A stretch of DNA of 64,000 nucleotides from Mansonella perstans (lineage: Eukaryota > Nematoda > Chromadorea > Rhabditida > Onchocercidae): contig JBAMDO010000024.1 in the NCBI GenBank assembly GCA_037074765.1, positions 248,001-312,000 on the forward strand, given 5' to 3'. Positions within the stretch are counted from its first letter, which is position 1. Every line of letters begins with the position of its first letter. This document shows, one piece after another, positions 1 to 13,000 of the stretch. Position numbers and translations under genes: made by a program. The notes beneath the pieces were generated by a model. That model saw nothing but the letters and a program-made list of their open reading frames with translations. It did not search any database and was not told where the DNA came from.

Positions 1-2
1 AT

Positions 3-83
3 GAAGTCGAAAATCAGAAACAAGTGATTGCTGCGCTGAATGATCAGATATCAAAAACTAACTCTAAGTTGCGATTTCCTTAG
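3..83 (+). CDS. 3' terminal exon of an unidentified gene (partial)
   Basis: An open frame enters from the left edge and stops at TAG 81-83, giving 26 residues that are charged and Gln/Asn-rich (ends ..SKTNSKLRFP). The composition suggests a coiled-coil tail. It points at the minus-strand kinase downstream, so the two genes would converge. The rest of the gene lies outside the window and I do not recognise the family. The frame could also be chance because it is short. Confidence 0.35.
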   Translation, partial: EVENQKQVIAALNDQISKTNSKLRFP

Positions 84-351
84 TTTCTTGCATTTGATCA
101 TTCGATAGTTGGATTTTACGTAAAAAAAAGTCTTTGGGAATGGTATCACAAAGCGCCTTTTTTCAGTTTTTCTTATATAAATAGTTGAATTCTGATTGCA
201 TCTTCATGAATGAATTCTTTGAATTTCTTCTAAAGGCTTTATGGTTCAGTTAAATAATTTATAATGAAATTCATTTTTATCCAAAAGAATCTTGTTGAGA
301 AAAGTATGAATATTGTTGTTAAATATTCATCAATTTATATGAATGAGATGT

Positions 352-3300
352 TTATTCGGTTAGGATATTCGGCAAAAATGATGATGATTCCGTAGATGCC
401 GTTATTGCTGTCGTTTCGATCTGAACTGGTACCGATGCACCCCTGGAATAAGTGCCCATAGCAGCTGATGTTGACGTAATTCCTTCCACGGATAACATTT
501 CCTTGGATTTCTTTGATGTAGTTTCTTCCCAATCATAAATATCATCCCATTTCACATTCGTTTCAAGCATTAACTGAAACGAAACGGAATGCCGCCGAAT
601 ATTCGGAAGGATGTGGAAGACTAATGGATATAATTTGTTTACCGAATGAGCAATTCTCGGTTTCGGAAGTATCACTTTTCATGTCTAACATAAATTATTT
701 TATCGTTAAAACCATAAATCACCAAATCTTAATTACTGGTTCATTAAGATCTTTTGATGATTGAACCTTTTACCTTGACGTGTAATATTAAATCCATTTT
801 CTCTGTATCCTAGAACTAGAATTATGTGCATGATCGGCTTGAATGAGCGCTAACATTTTTGCCTATTTCCGCTAATAAACTTTAATGATATCCTTAGCCT
901 TACTTACAATCTCCAATGAACTTAAATTTTTTCAAGGCGTATTCAACATATTCAATTCATTCAATTCAGTTTAACTCAATTCAATGTATTCATGTATTCA
1001 AAGCTTTTTGAAACAGTAAATAATTTGCGGGTCATATTTCGATTGTGGCTTATGCTGAAGTTCAACTAGCATTTCTTCAGACTAATTACTAAAACACGAA
1101 ATATTAACTTTTTCAAACATGTACTGGATTTTTTCATATGGTGGTTCAGCTTCAAGAGTAAGTCCATCAATCATTATGAATATATAATCAAGAATAGGTA
1201 ATGAATTTTGGAAGAATTGTTTTCGCTCATCACCCAGTCGAATGCGTAATTTAGCCTTATATACTTGTTCTTTGAATTGTTTCTTTAAATTCTTCATCTC
1301 TTTAATATATGGACAAGTTGGATTTAATGAAATTAATACCTTTCCAATTTTATCAATGAGAATTGATATAAGTAATGATTATTAGAAGAATCTGTCTTTT
1401 CCGTTTAACTTATAGTAGACAAACATGAGATATTATCATATTTCGGTACTATTTTTCAACAGCAATTACTCACTAAATTGGTTACTGTATGGTTTATACA
1501 TGCTGCACATTATGGTAAGCATTTTCACAATTTAGTTTAAAATTTATAAATAATAATTTTTTTTTTTTTAAATCAAATTTTACTTTGTGGTGTTTTCCAT
1601 GGTAGCGTGCCACTGGATAATTCAACCATAACATAGAGCCATGATTCTAGATCATCACGTCGACCTGAATAATAATTTATCATTTGAACTAAAATTTGAA
1701 CTAAATTGAACTAAAAAATAGATAAAGTTAATTGATGGACAGAAAATACCAAGTTCAAGGTTTTTATGTGCTCGTAATGAAGCATATCGTGTTGTTCCAC
1801 AAAAACCTGTATGACGTTTTGTTGATGAAATTAATGATCCATCCTGAAGTAATTTTAAACTGTTCAATTTTTTGCAAATTTTAAATTTAAATTGAAAAAA
1901 AAAGGAAAGGGTAGAGATTAAAATTTCAATAATATACCTGATTTTTAAAAATTCGTGAAAGTCCAAAATCCAAAATAAAAATATTCCTACATTGGTCATT
2001 AATACCCAATGCAAAATTACTTGGTTTAATATCTCTATAAAATTTATATTTCAACCAAAAAAAGCGGATGGAATTTTATAAAATGATTAAAATAAGTTTG
2101 AAATTTTAAAATTCATACAAGTAATGAAATTTAAGCAGACAATTAAGTGTTTGAAAAGTATGCAGATAGAGAGAGATATAATTCGAAAACTTCTTTTCAA
2201 AAAGAATTCATACGAAATTTGCATATACAAAACTGAACATATCTGGTATATCTGGTAGGGAAGAAGCTTTCTGGAAAAATCAAGGATCAGACTTTCCGGC
2301 GAAATAAGTACTACTTTAAAATTTAATTTAAATTGGGAAAAAATTCATTCAAAAAAAAATCTGGTATATTTAAATCTAGTACACCTGGTATATTTAAATT
2401 AGTGCATTTGGTATATTTAAATCCGATATACCTGACATATTCAAACCCGGTATATCTGGTATATTCAAATTAAAAAAAAAGATGTTATTAATTCATTTTT
2501 ATCTTGATGAAACAAAAAAGAAATAAATTTCAGAATTAAAAAAAATAAACAAAATGAAGAATTTAATGGAACCTTGAAATGACGAAAATTTTATGAAGTT
2601 CACGAATTGCTGAAAGTGTCAGCATTGCAACACGAAGTGAAGTATTAACGGAAAAATGTTTGCTGTCACGTTCACGTCGTAATCTTGACAAATCTTTTCC
2701 AAGTAATGTCATTATTACAAATAAATAATCACCCTGTCTTGCCTGGAAGCAAAAAATTCAAAAGTTTAAAAAAAATTTAAAATTAAATAAAGCAAATTAA
2801 AAATTTAAAATCAAATTAAAATTCTTTGTATGCTTTATAAGAAATGCAATAAGTTTAAATTTCGACAAAAAACTGTTGTCAGGAAAAAAAGTAATAGTTC
2901 CACTTTTTTCTTTTCATTTTTTTTAAAATTTAAAATTTTAAATCACAATTTATTAAAGAAAATTATTGCAAAAAAATCATCTTAGTTTAGAGGGAAGAAT
3001 GCAAAATTATTAATTTACTATTATTTTATCTTTACTATCATTTATTTAATATAATATTGATTAATTTGATTTATTCGTGCTTAATCAATATGATGCAAAA
3101 ATTATTTAAACGATTTAAACGATTTTTACAACTGTGGCAGCGCAGTAAAACTACATGTGTAAAAATTTTTGAAATAAATCAATAAAAAAGTTTTTAGTTC
3201 ATGCAAATGGGAAAAAAGAAACTTTTAAACATATAGAGAAAAAACTTACATCATCAACATATTTGCAAATTTGTTTACAATCACAATCACTAGCTCTCTT

Positions 3301-4797
3301 CAATACTTTAATTTCATTCGGAATTTTCGTTCGCAATATAAATTCTCTTTTAACTGCATAAATCCTAAATTAATCCATGTAAGAATTGTCCTAGAAAATA
3401 CTATTTTATTTCTTTAATTATTTTTTCCACCAGCTAATTAAAGCTAGTTATGCTAATTAGTCATCAATTACATTACAAATATTTTTAACAAAGAAATACA
3501 TTAATGTAATTTCGATGTTTGAAATAAATTTTGATTAAAATGACTGCTTAAATCTATGGGAGATGTACTACTCATTAATATTTAGGCAATTTAGCAAAAG
3601 TGATCTTGAAATGAAAAGAAAAAGATTGAAATTAACATCAGAGTGATATATTTATGCTAGATTACAACGATAAATGCAAATGAATAATAATACTAAAAAT
3701 GATGCATGCAATATGAATGCTTTGTTAATACAACAGAGACCTGCATAATTGCGTCATTAATAGTGTTTTTGAGAAAATCATAATTGAAATATGTAAAACA
3801 TTAATAAGCAACAATAAACAATTAGCGAAATAAGTGTTAAACGATAACAAATAAGTAAAACACTAATTAAGGACAATTAAAAATTAGCGAAATGAGCACT
3901 AAACTACAATTAATATGTGGACATTAATTAACGACAATTAAAAATTTACGAAATGAACATTAAACAACAATAAATACGTGAGCATTTGTTAACGACAATT
4001 GACAACATTAAGCGACAATAAATATAACAAATATTAATTATACAAACTAAAGCACAAACTTTTTCGTAGTTTCACAGATGCATTCATAGACTTCACCATA
4101 ACCACCTTTTCCCAAATATTTCGCCAATTTATACAATCGTGAATGTGTTGAAACAATAAATTTATCCTTGTCCGTGATCACATCAGGTAGTTCATCTTCT
4201 TTCTGAAACATTTAATTAAAATTTAATTGCGATAATTTAAAACTAATTATTACCTGCGTAGTATTGATACTTGAACAATTATTATTGGTCTTAAAACCAT
4301 TTGGGTTAAAATTAAGTGGTAACAATTAGTTTTGTTACACATACAATCATTTCATTAATTTACTTCTTGTTTGTCCACCAAACTATATTAATTTTCTTCT
4401 TATTTGTCCATTAATTTATGCCAATTTATTTCTTAACTGTCCACTAAATTATATTAATTTACTTCTTATTTGTTCACTAATTTATATCAATTTACTTCTT
4501 ATTTGTCTACTAAATTATGGTTTCCATACCAATAGTAAGCAAATAAAAATTCGTATATAAATTTTTTTCCTTAACATTAATTACTAAGCATTAACATTGC
4601 AAAGTTAAACAATAAGTTTACTATTTCCTTTTTTTTACAAAAGTAAAGAATTGACAGAATAGTTTGCTAAAAATTAAAAGCAAAATTAATTAGTGAAACT
4701 AATTAGTGAGCCTTTTTTTAACAAAATTGTTGTTTACAGTGAAATTTCTTTTCTCCAAATAATCGTTATCAATTTTCGTGCTTCTTATTGAATCCAT
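352..4797 (-). CDS. CK1/TTBK-like serine/threonine kinase, multi-exon
   Basis: Minus-strand exons that join in phase: 4738-4797 (tentative start), 4254-4289 (tentative), 4060-4202, 3250-3364, 2573-2742, 1938-2034, 1750-1843, 1584-1664, 1109-1299, 352-573; about 402 aa. Kinase landmarks appear in order: Gly-rich loop GKGGYGEVY, catalytic Lys in YAVKRE, VIMTLLGKDL hinge region, SRDIKPSNFAL catalytic loop, LDFGLSR, GTTRYASLRAH, and RRDDLESWLYVMVEL. The post-kinase segment ends with YDWEE. GTxRYASxxAH and DDLxSW are typical of the casein-kinase-1/tau-tubulin-kinase branch, which is expanded in nematodes and often sperm-enriched. The Arg before Asp in the catalytic loop is kept while the usual His is Ser. 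All catalytic residues look intact, so it is probably active. The C-terminal tail (from about residue 345) is Ser/Thr-rich. The first two exons are less sure: acceptor AAG at 4290 is weak. Confidence 0.85.
2358..2470. repeat. Degenerate ~24-bp tandem repeat in kinase intron
   Basis: The phrase CTGGTATATTTAAATC recurs about five times with drift. It lies in the kinase intron between exons 1938-2034 and 2573-2742. No coding sign. Confidence 0.7.
3799..4030. repeat. Degenerate ~60-bp tandem repeat in kinase intron
   Basis: About four copies of a unit built on CATTAA..ACAATAAA..TTAGCGAAAT. It lies in the intron next to the exon that encodes the Gly-rich loop. Confidence 0.65.
4366..4520. repeat. 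Degenerate ~35-bp tandem repeat near kinase 5' end
   Basis: About four copies of TTACTTCTTATTTGTCCACT plus AAATTATATTAA, diverged from each other. Located in the tentative first intron of the kinase. Confidence 0.6.
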
Positions 4798-5689
4798 TTC
4801 AAAATTGTATTTGCTTCCAATGTTTGTCTATCAAACAGCCATAAAATATTTGGTTAAAAAAAAAAATTTTTAATGTAAAAACAGTTGTAGGATTTTTTCA
4901 AGAAGAACTCTCAGAGTTTCTCACGGTTTCTCACTATAAAACCTAATGAATGTGAATCTGTGCTCATTGCTGCAAGAAACTGTTACTATTGATGAATTTG
5001 AATATGCATGTGACAAAGTGATAAGAAACATGGAAAAGCGTTTCTTAGTTATGATAGAAAAAGAAAAAAGGCTCATTGCTTGTCACAGTGTCAGAAATCT
5101 GAAGTGTGTTTTATCAAAATTGTAAAAATTTCATTTAAAAAAATTGAAGGAAGAAAAGTTGTGCATTTGGAAAAAAAATATTAATTAATTAGTAAAATAA
5201 TTAATCCATTTAAAAAAAATTAAGGAAACAATTAGCATTTTGCTAATTAATTTCACTCTATTTCAATATTTCATATTAATAGGTTGAGTCAGAAAAATTC
5301 ATAAAATTGCGATTTCCAATACTTTTCTCTCTCTCTGTCTCTCATGCTGTCTCTTTCTCTCTATCTTAACCATTCATCTATGGTGTTTTTTTGAATTGAA
5401 ATTGAAAATGACAACATGCGAAAGAATGAAATCAACCTCTCGCACACTTAAATAATTCTACAAAATAACTCAATTACTTTAAATTAAGCAAATTTATAAT
5501 TTTTAAATAGTTCAATTTCATCCGCACTGAAAATTTGAAATGGTCATGTTGAGCATGCAGAATTATCTGCTCTATTAATTATGAAAATTTATTGATGAAA
5601 TTTCTATGTATATTTATATATCAATTGGAAAAATTTCATTTCATTCAAAATTAAAATCGATACCATTCTAAAATGATATGACTGATCTT

Positions 5690-6030
5690 TGATTACATTG
5701 TATATTTGATGACTAATGTTTCATCTTCGTTCGTTTGATAAAGCAATTTAAAATTAGTTTTTATAAATTTAAAATTTACCTCAAATAGTGTGCGAGCGTT
5801 TTGTTTTGGGAAGTTTTGCAAAGTGAAATTTTTAATTGCATCGAAATTTCAATAATTTATCTGTTTGATTACACTGAATATTTGATGAATAATATTTCAT
5901 CTTTGTTTGATAAAGCAATTTAAAATTAATTTTGACAAATTTAAAATCTACATTAAATAGTTTGTCGGTGTTTTGTTTTGGGAAGTTTTGCAAGTGTAAT
6001 TTTTAATTACCCGAAAATTTCAATAATTTA
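5690..6030. repeat. Direct duplication, two ~170-bp copies
   Basis: Copy 1 (about 5690-5861) and copy 2 (about 5863-6030) share the order GATTACA..TATTTGATGA.. / GATAAAGCAATTTAAAATTA / GTTTTGTTTTGGGAAGTTTT / TTTCAATAATTTATC. They differ by scattered substitutions and small indels, so this is a fairly old tandem duplication. Confidence 0.75.
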
Positions 6031-6509
6031 TCAAAATGTAAACATTTAAATGTATTTCGATTTGTATTGCATGATTGATTTCAAGTAGAATGAGAGACGA
6101 AAACATTCAGGATTGTTATCCATGACATACATATGTGAATAGTATTTCTGGAAAATTTCCGATGAGAACGAAATATTTGCATAACGCGTTAGTGTGTTTT
6201 GATAATTTCATGGTTTGGTACGGATTGTTTCAGTGAATCGATCGAATGTTTCACTAGATTGGTTCGGGCGGTAAGTGAAAAGGTGGTCTGGACGTGTGAT
6301 TGGCACGTAGTTTTGTCTTATTTTACGTTTTCATTAGTATGATAAGTTACGTAAAATGTGTAGTTTGATAGAATCTCATTTTCTTATAACTATTGCAAGA
6401 TGACCGTGTAATTTCTACTTATAATGCTTTAAAAATTAGCTATTATGTGATATTTGATTCGTACGCTAAATGGTTAAATGATTTCTTCGTTGATAAGTTT
6501 TCAAGTTCA

Positions 6510-6712
6510 TAATATGAAGAAGCACAAGTCTTTTTTGCCCAGAATATGAAGAAGCACAAGTCTTTTTTGCCCAGAATATGAAGAAGCACAAGTCTTTTTT
6601 GCCCAGAATATGAAGAAGCACAAGTCTTTTTTGCCCAGAATATGAAGAAGCACAAGTCTTTTTTGCCCAGAATATGAAGAAGCACAAGTCTTTTTTGTCC
6701 AGAATATGAAGC
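6510..6712. repeat. 32-bp minisatellite, ~6 copies, upstream of swsn-1
   Basis: The unit AATATGAAGAAGCACAAGTC + TTTTTTGCCCAG repeats about six times almost perfectly. All three minus-strand frames are open through it because 32 is not a multiple of three and the unit lacks stops; that is not evidence of a protein. It lies about 300 bp upstream of the proposed swsn-1 start codon. Confidence 0.9.
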
Positions 6713-7003
6713 ACATCATGAATTAATGGATTATTTTGTACTTATCTAGTGTAAAAGAAATCAGCTTTTATGTTGTGGTAGCTAGCGGATAGTAGTTATC
6801 CATTGTCATATAGAAATGGGTTATTGCAAAGTCTGTATGCGGCGAAAGGAACATATACTATATTGCAATATATCTCATAGAAGCGTACCTCATCAATTTG
6901 TTCTTTTCTTAGTTTGATAAAATCTGTACTTTTTTTTCAAGATTTTGGGATACAAAACATATTGGAGTGGTTGTCGAAGTAGCATCGTATTTTATTTAAC
7001 AGA

Positions 7004-10000
7004 ATGTCCAGCAATAAAGTCGCCGTTCGAAAGAGGTAATAGAACTATATTTTCCTATCTGATTGTTAGAATTGCTAATTTTGTTTTGGATATAACAATT
7101 TTTAATCGCATTTTCGTTTACACTTTAGAACCTTATGTTGATACTTTGTTCATTCTGTTTTAGCTTAGGAATGACAGTGCTAGAGCCATTCATTCTAAGA
7201 TTATCGGCTAAACCGAAAATCTATTTTGCAAATTTGGACTCTTGAAATTGAACTGCTCTTAATTAAATCCTTGGCTTGACACTAAGATTTTATGATTATT
7301 TCTGTAAGTTCCCTTCAAGAGTTCTGCGCTGTGCAAGAGATTTGCATAAATCGCTTCTTATAGACACATCTATAGAATAGTCTGGCTGTTATAATGACGA
7401 TTACTTTCATGGTACATGTTAAATATGTTCTTGTTGTAGTGGACAGAAACGGAGGCGAGAAGAAGATGATTCCACTTCGGTACAGGATGAAGAAGATAGC
7501 CGAAGCGGACTCACAATGGTTTCCATACCGAAAGGTTTCTCGTACCTTCTTTAAAAGAAAATGAAAATTTTATGATTATTTTTTAAGCTTGTAAACAACA
7601 AATGACTATGTATTTTGTTCTCGGTTCCATCGCTTTTTCAAAATCTTTTTGGAACTTTCTGCTCATTTGACTCCTTTACTTCCGGTTTTTCCTTATAAAG
7701 CATCACTCCATTTTGATTAGTGAGCTTTTTTTATAAGAGCATAATTTTAAAATTCATAGGAGAAATGCTTGCAAAAATAAATATCTAGCAAATCTGCTGA
7801 AAGTCTTCCAGTAGATATTGTCAGGGGTGATCAGTTTTTCAGATTATTTATATTATGTAGTGCAAAGTTCAGTAGTTTTACTTGAGTGCATAATTCCATC
7901 ATAAATTTGAAAATTTTTTAGGGAAAGAAAAAGATTTAGAGTATTCTGCACCAAAGTCACAAAAATTGACGGATTTGGATGAAGAAGGTATCAAGGAAGG
8001 AGAGGTATGCAACTATTGCGTATTGGAATTTAGAAAACTGAATCATATTTTGTTATTGTAGTGACGGCTTTTGAATGTTATAGGTTGTAGGAGTATTCAG
8101 GTAAATTTCATGAAATCGAGATTTATACTGTATGACTGCTGACTGGAAGTCTTCCATATTTCATATGAAGATGGTGAAGCTCACTATATCAAAGATAAAT
8201 CTTCTGATACCCAAAAAATGGCCAATTTAATGGCCATTTTTCCCCCAGTTTATATGTTGTATTTTCTGATTCCGTAATATTCTTGACATTTCTTTCTTCG
8301 TCAAGGGTTTTTTCAATAGCTATTTTTCAAGTTATATTGTAATATTGAAAAAATGCACTTGCAGGATGGTAACGTTATTGAACAAACGCATTACATTATT
8401 ATACCGTCCTATGCGGCATGGTTTGATTATAACGCTATTCATCAAATTGAAAAACGTGGAGTACCTGAATTTTTCAATGGGCGAAATAAAAGCAAATCAC
8501 CAGAAGTGTATGTCTAAAGACTGTCTTTGGTCAAAAATTGGTCAGAAAAGTTATTTCACGTTTAAAATTTACGGTTCAAAGAACCACATCTGAATATGGA
8601 TGTGATTCTTTGAACAGAAAAAGTGAAATTTGGAAAACCAAAAAATTGAAGCTGTATGAAGTTCTGAAATTTACTTGGTTTCATTATAGGTATATGGCTT
8701 ATCGTAATTTCATGATTGATACGTATCGTTTGAATCCTTTTGAATATTTATCCTCTACGGCATGCCGAAGAAATCTTGGCGGTGATGTATGCGCTATACT
8801 GCGGTAGGTTTGTAGGGTTGATTTCTAATGTTTAACGATAGAATAGTGAGACTTTATCTGCGCTATAATATGAGGTGAGTTATAGAATTAGAAGCACCTC
8901 CTGGGATGAATTCCATCACAGTTTTAGTCATTCTGCTTTTTTATTCTCTCTGATTCTCCATATTCCGCCAGGATTTTGATTATAATGCAACGAAGCTAAG
9001 GATTTAAAGAGACATTACTGTAGTGATAAATATTCTAAAAATAATGAAATCCGTTATTTTGAAGTCCGCATGGTTTTCAAGTCAGCAGTGATTACGATTT
9101 GACAATTTGACATTTCACTTTTATAGAGTGCATTCATTTTTGGAACAGTGGGGTCTTATAAACTATCAAGTAGATTCGGAAGCACGTCCGGCACCAGTTG
9201 CACCGCCGTGTACTTCCCATTTTATGGTACTGGCCGATACACCTATGGGTATTCAGCCTATACAACCAACTCCGAATCTCTCCCAGGTTATTTTTTTTTT
9301 CATAGCTTTTTATTATTTTTTATTTGTGAATTGATTGAAGTTTACTCAGCGTTGAATTTAAAAAATTCAAGTAGTGGAATATTATTTCATTTATTATCGT
9401 ATTCTGAACACAAAAGTTTTTTTTTGTATTTCTAGCAATGAATATGGTAGAGAATCCAAGTGCCATTTAAAAATTTGAGTCATGCAACTAAATGACTGAG
9501 TTTAATTCGTTTTGGATTGTATTGAATGGAAATAATTACGTTATGGGATAGTGTAGTGGTGTAGTTATTACATAAAGACTTATCACGTAGTTCAGCTCTG
9601 ATCGAACTCTGTGAAGACAAAATCGCGGTCTGTTCAGAGCAATCATGATTGATAATGCGTTTTTATTCGTACGAACACTGAGAGTGAAGATCAGAACTCT
9701 TTAAACATCGTTTTGCTCATTTGTGTTAAATGGAATTACTGTTTTTAAATGATTTAAAATTGTTCGCTTTTACGAAATATTACAGAGTGACGAAATTAAA
9801 AAAGAAAAGGAGAAAAAAGAGAAGGATAAGGAGAAAGAGGATGAAACTACAAAAGACGAGGGTAACGTGACGGTTAAAATTGAAAAATTAGGTGATGCTG
9901 GCTTAAAAACCGATATGTATGCAAAGCACCTTTCCGTAATGAAGGTTGGCGACCTTTCATTGTTTGGTTATTGCAAATGCTTCTTTCAAAAAAATTACCT

Positions 10001-13000
10001 TTATGATAAAATAGTTTATCATGCTTAAAGATCATTAAAGAAATCGTTCTTAGAGTGCTTGTTTTCAGTGACTTTTTAATTGCTCATTAAAATTTATTTA
10101 ACAGATTCGTAATTTAGGTTAATTTTACTCATCAATTTTGAACTGATTTCAGATGCGAGGAGCAGCTCCGAATAGAGATTGGACTGATCAGGAAACGCTC
10201 TTGCTACTGGAAGGTCTAGAAATGTTCAAGGATGATTGGAACAAAGTATAAAATTTATAGAATTTTGAAGAAGGAGAGGGTATTTAGTTTGAATGCTTAG
10301 CCTTATTTCGAGCCCCTCAGTTTCAATCAGTTGTGCGATTGTTCAGTTATGATAGTTTTTCTTCCTTGATTTTAATATTATTTTTTATCCTTTAGGTCGC
10401 TGATCATGTTGGATCTCGCACACAAGATGAATGCATCATGCGATTTTTGCAGCTGCCTATTCAAGATCCGTACTTAGAAGAAGGGGGTGCTGAAGCTGAA
10501 GTTTTGGGTTAGCGCTTGAGTATTTCTTTGAGTATCATTTATTTCAAAGAGCTTTCAGAAATAATTGAAATTTACTTCAGGTCCTCTAGCTTACCAACCA
10601 ATGGCGTTTAGTCAGGCAGGTAATCCCATAATGTCGACAGTAGCATTCCTCGCATCCGTTGTCGATCCGCGAGTTGCATCCAAAGCTGCAAAAGCTGCAT
10701 TGGGTACTGACTAAAACATTCAACTATTAAGTTCAAGTTTTGCATATGCCAGCTTTTCATTTTGATCTATTTTTCAAGTTCTTGTTTTTTTCTCCGCTAC
10801 TTCATTTTTTTGTATCACGAGTAACTTATTATTAGTATTTACAAAATATCACTTTCATTTTAAAAAATAATTTAAGGATTTTTTTTTTTGAAAAATTACA
10901 TGATCAGATTATGTTTCACAATTATTTCTTATTCGAATGTTTTGGCTGAATTATATTTCAATATGTTTGTCTGCAGAAGAATTCGCAAAGATGAAGGAGG
11001 AAGTGCCTCCATTGGTTGCTGAAGCGCATGCCCTCAACGTAGAAGCAGCATCAGCAGGTGGTAAGATTGATGGTAGTGCAGGCCTCAGTGTTTCTGGAAT
11101 TGCTGATGATAAATGTAAGTTTTTTTGAGTTTTTTAAGAAAAAATTGAGTGATTTCAAATTATTCAGATTTGTGTGTTTTTTCACGACTTTCTAAATTTT
11201 TTATTTTAGCTGACAAAGAGAAGGGATCGGAGCCAATGGATATTCAGTCCGAAGAAACGAAAAGTTATTCGTCAGCAGAAGAAAGCAAAGAAACAGGCGA
11301 GTCAAATGATAGCCAGAAAGAAGACAATAAAAGTAAAGTTTCGGAAACAGTACAAGCAGCAGCTGCCGCAGCGCTTGCCGCAGCTGCAGTGAAAGCAAAG
11401 GTTAGTTAAAAAGGCAACGGAATATAAGTTTTCCAAGATGTAAATAATGAGATTATAAAAGCGTTCCATTTGCCATTATCCATAGAGTGGAGATTTTGCA
11501 GGAGTTTTCTGGAATAATGTTAATGCAACATTAAGGCGAAGTAGCAAGAAGTGGCTTATTAATTATTCTTCGCTTATCAAGCTTTAACTTATTTAATGTA
11601 CTGCAGTCCTTCTGACTTTGCAATATTGAATTCTACTCATCTTTATAGAAGGATGTTTTATAAGCGCTGAAATATTCTAAATATTTTTTCAATATTGCTG
11701 ATTTATAAAATCTGCTTTAGCACTTAGCTGCGATAGAAGAAAGACGCATTAAGTCATTGGTTGCCCAGTTGGTCGAAACACAAATGAAAAAGCTGGAAAT
11801 GAAGCTACGTCACTTTGATGAACTTGAGGCAATAATGGACAAAGAACGAGAGGCGGTAAACGTTAATCAAGTTTTTTAGAAATGTCCTAAATACGACATA
11901 TGTCGATCTGGATTTAATTTTGACCTGGATTTTCTTGGATCTAATATTTCAATCTAATATGTATTTGTAGCTTGAATATCAACGACAGCAACTAATTCTA
12001 GAACGACAATCTTTTCACATGGATCAGTTACGTTACCTTGAACAACGTGCTAAGCATGAAGCACAATCAAAGCTTGTTGCTGGTGGTAAATTTTTAGTTA
12101 CTTTCAAAGTTTTTCGTGTCGATTGAATTCTGAATCCTGGAATAATGATGATATAAATGAGGTCATCTTGAATCATCCCTCGATGAGACACGCTTAGCAT
12201 CTAGTCGGCATTTCTTTAATTGCTCACGGTGCAAGCACCAGAACTCATGCTGTTTTTTAAAATGTATTTTAATATATTTAGCAACTGGATATGAAGAAAA
12301 TCGATATTATAGGTCAGCTACCGCCAAACTTACCACCTGGTTTTGAAGTTAGTGGTCCACCTCAGCCGCAGCAACAAGTACAAGTACCTTCACATTCTAT
12401 GGGTGTTTCAACCCCGTCTGTGTCATCCACTTGTCCACCAGCCGTTTTAGGATCAATGCAGGCACAAATGTCTCATGATAGCGGTTTGTTTTTTACTACT
12501 AATTTACACCATGCACCACCGAAGTTAAAAAAAATACTCAATTTTCATTTTATTTTTTGTTGATAGTACAGGAGCGGTTACTGCACTGTATATTGATTTT
12601 ATTGTCTAATTCATCGATATTTATTTATCAGTGCTGCGATGAATATAGTTTGATTTCATTTCTCTTGTTATTCTAATGCTGTGGGTTCTTTAGCTCAGAA
12701 AATGGATACTTCGGAGACTATTGCAGTATCCGTTGCTATGGCTCAGGTGTCGCAAGTTACTTCAGTTACTCCAGCTTCATCTGTAATAGCACCACAAGCA
12801 AACATTACTGCAGTCCCACTGCAACCAACGATGACTGCGATACCTCCTCAGTCAAGCATGACTGTAGTACCATCGCAAGCAAGCATGTCTGCAGTAACAT
12901 CACAATCAAACATGACTGCGATGCCACCACCGGTGCAACAACAACAGCACTCACAGACCCAACAACATCTACAAACCCAACAACCGCCACAACCTACCCA

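Larger units (their letters stand above)
4798..7003. other. Divergent intergenic region, kinase to swsn-1
   Basis: No exon of either neighbour was recognised. It holds a CT-rich microsatellite (about 5324-5365), a ~170-bp direct duplication (5690-6030) and a 32-bp minisatellite (6510-6712). Because the kinase reads left and swsn-1 reads right, the promoters of both must lie here. No core promoter motif could be defended. Confidence 0.5.

Noticed and set aside
6443..6719. Open minus-strand frames with repeated Lys/Cys/Phe/Leu peptide
   Set aside because: All are translations of the 32-bp minisatellite in its three frames; no gene context.
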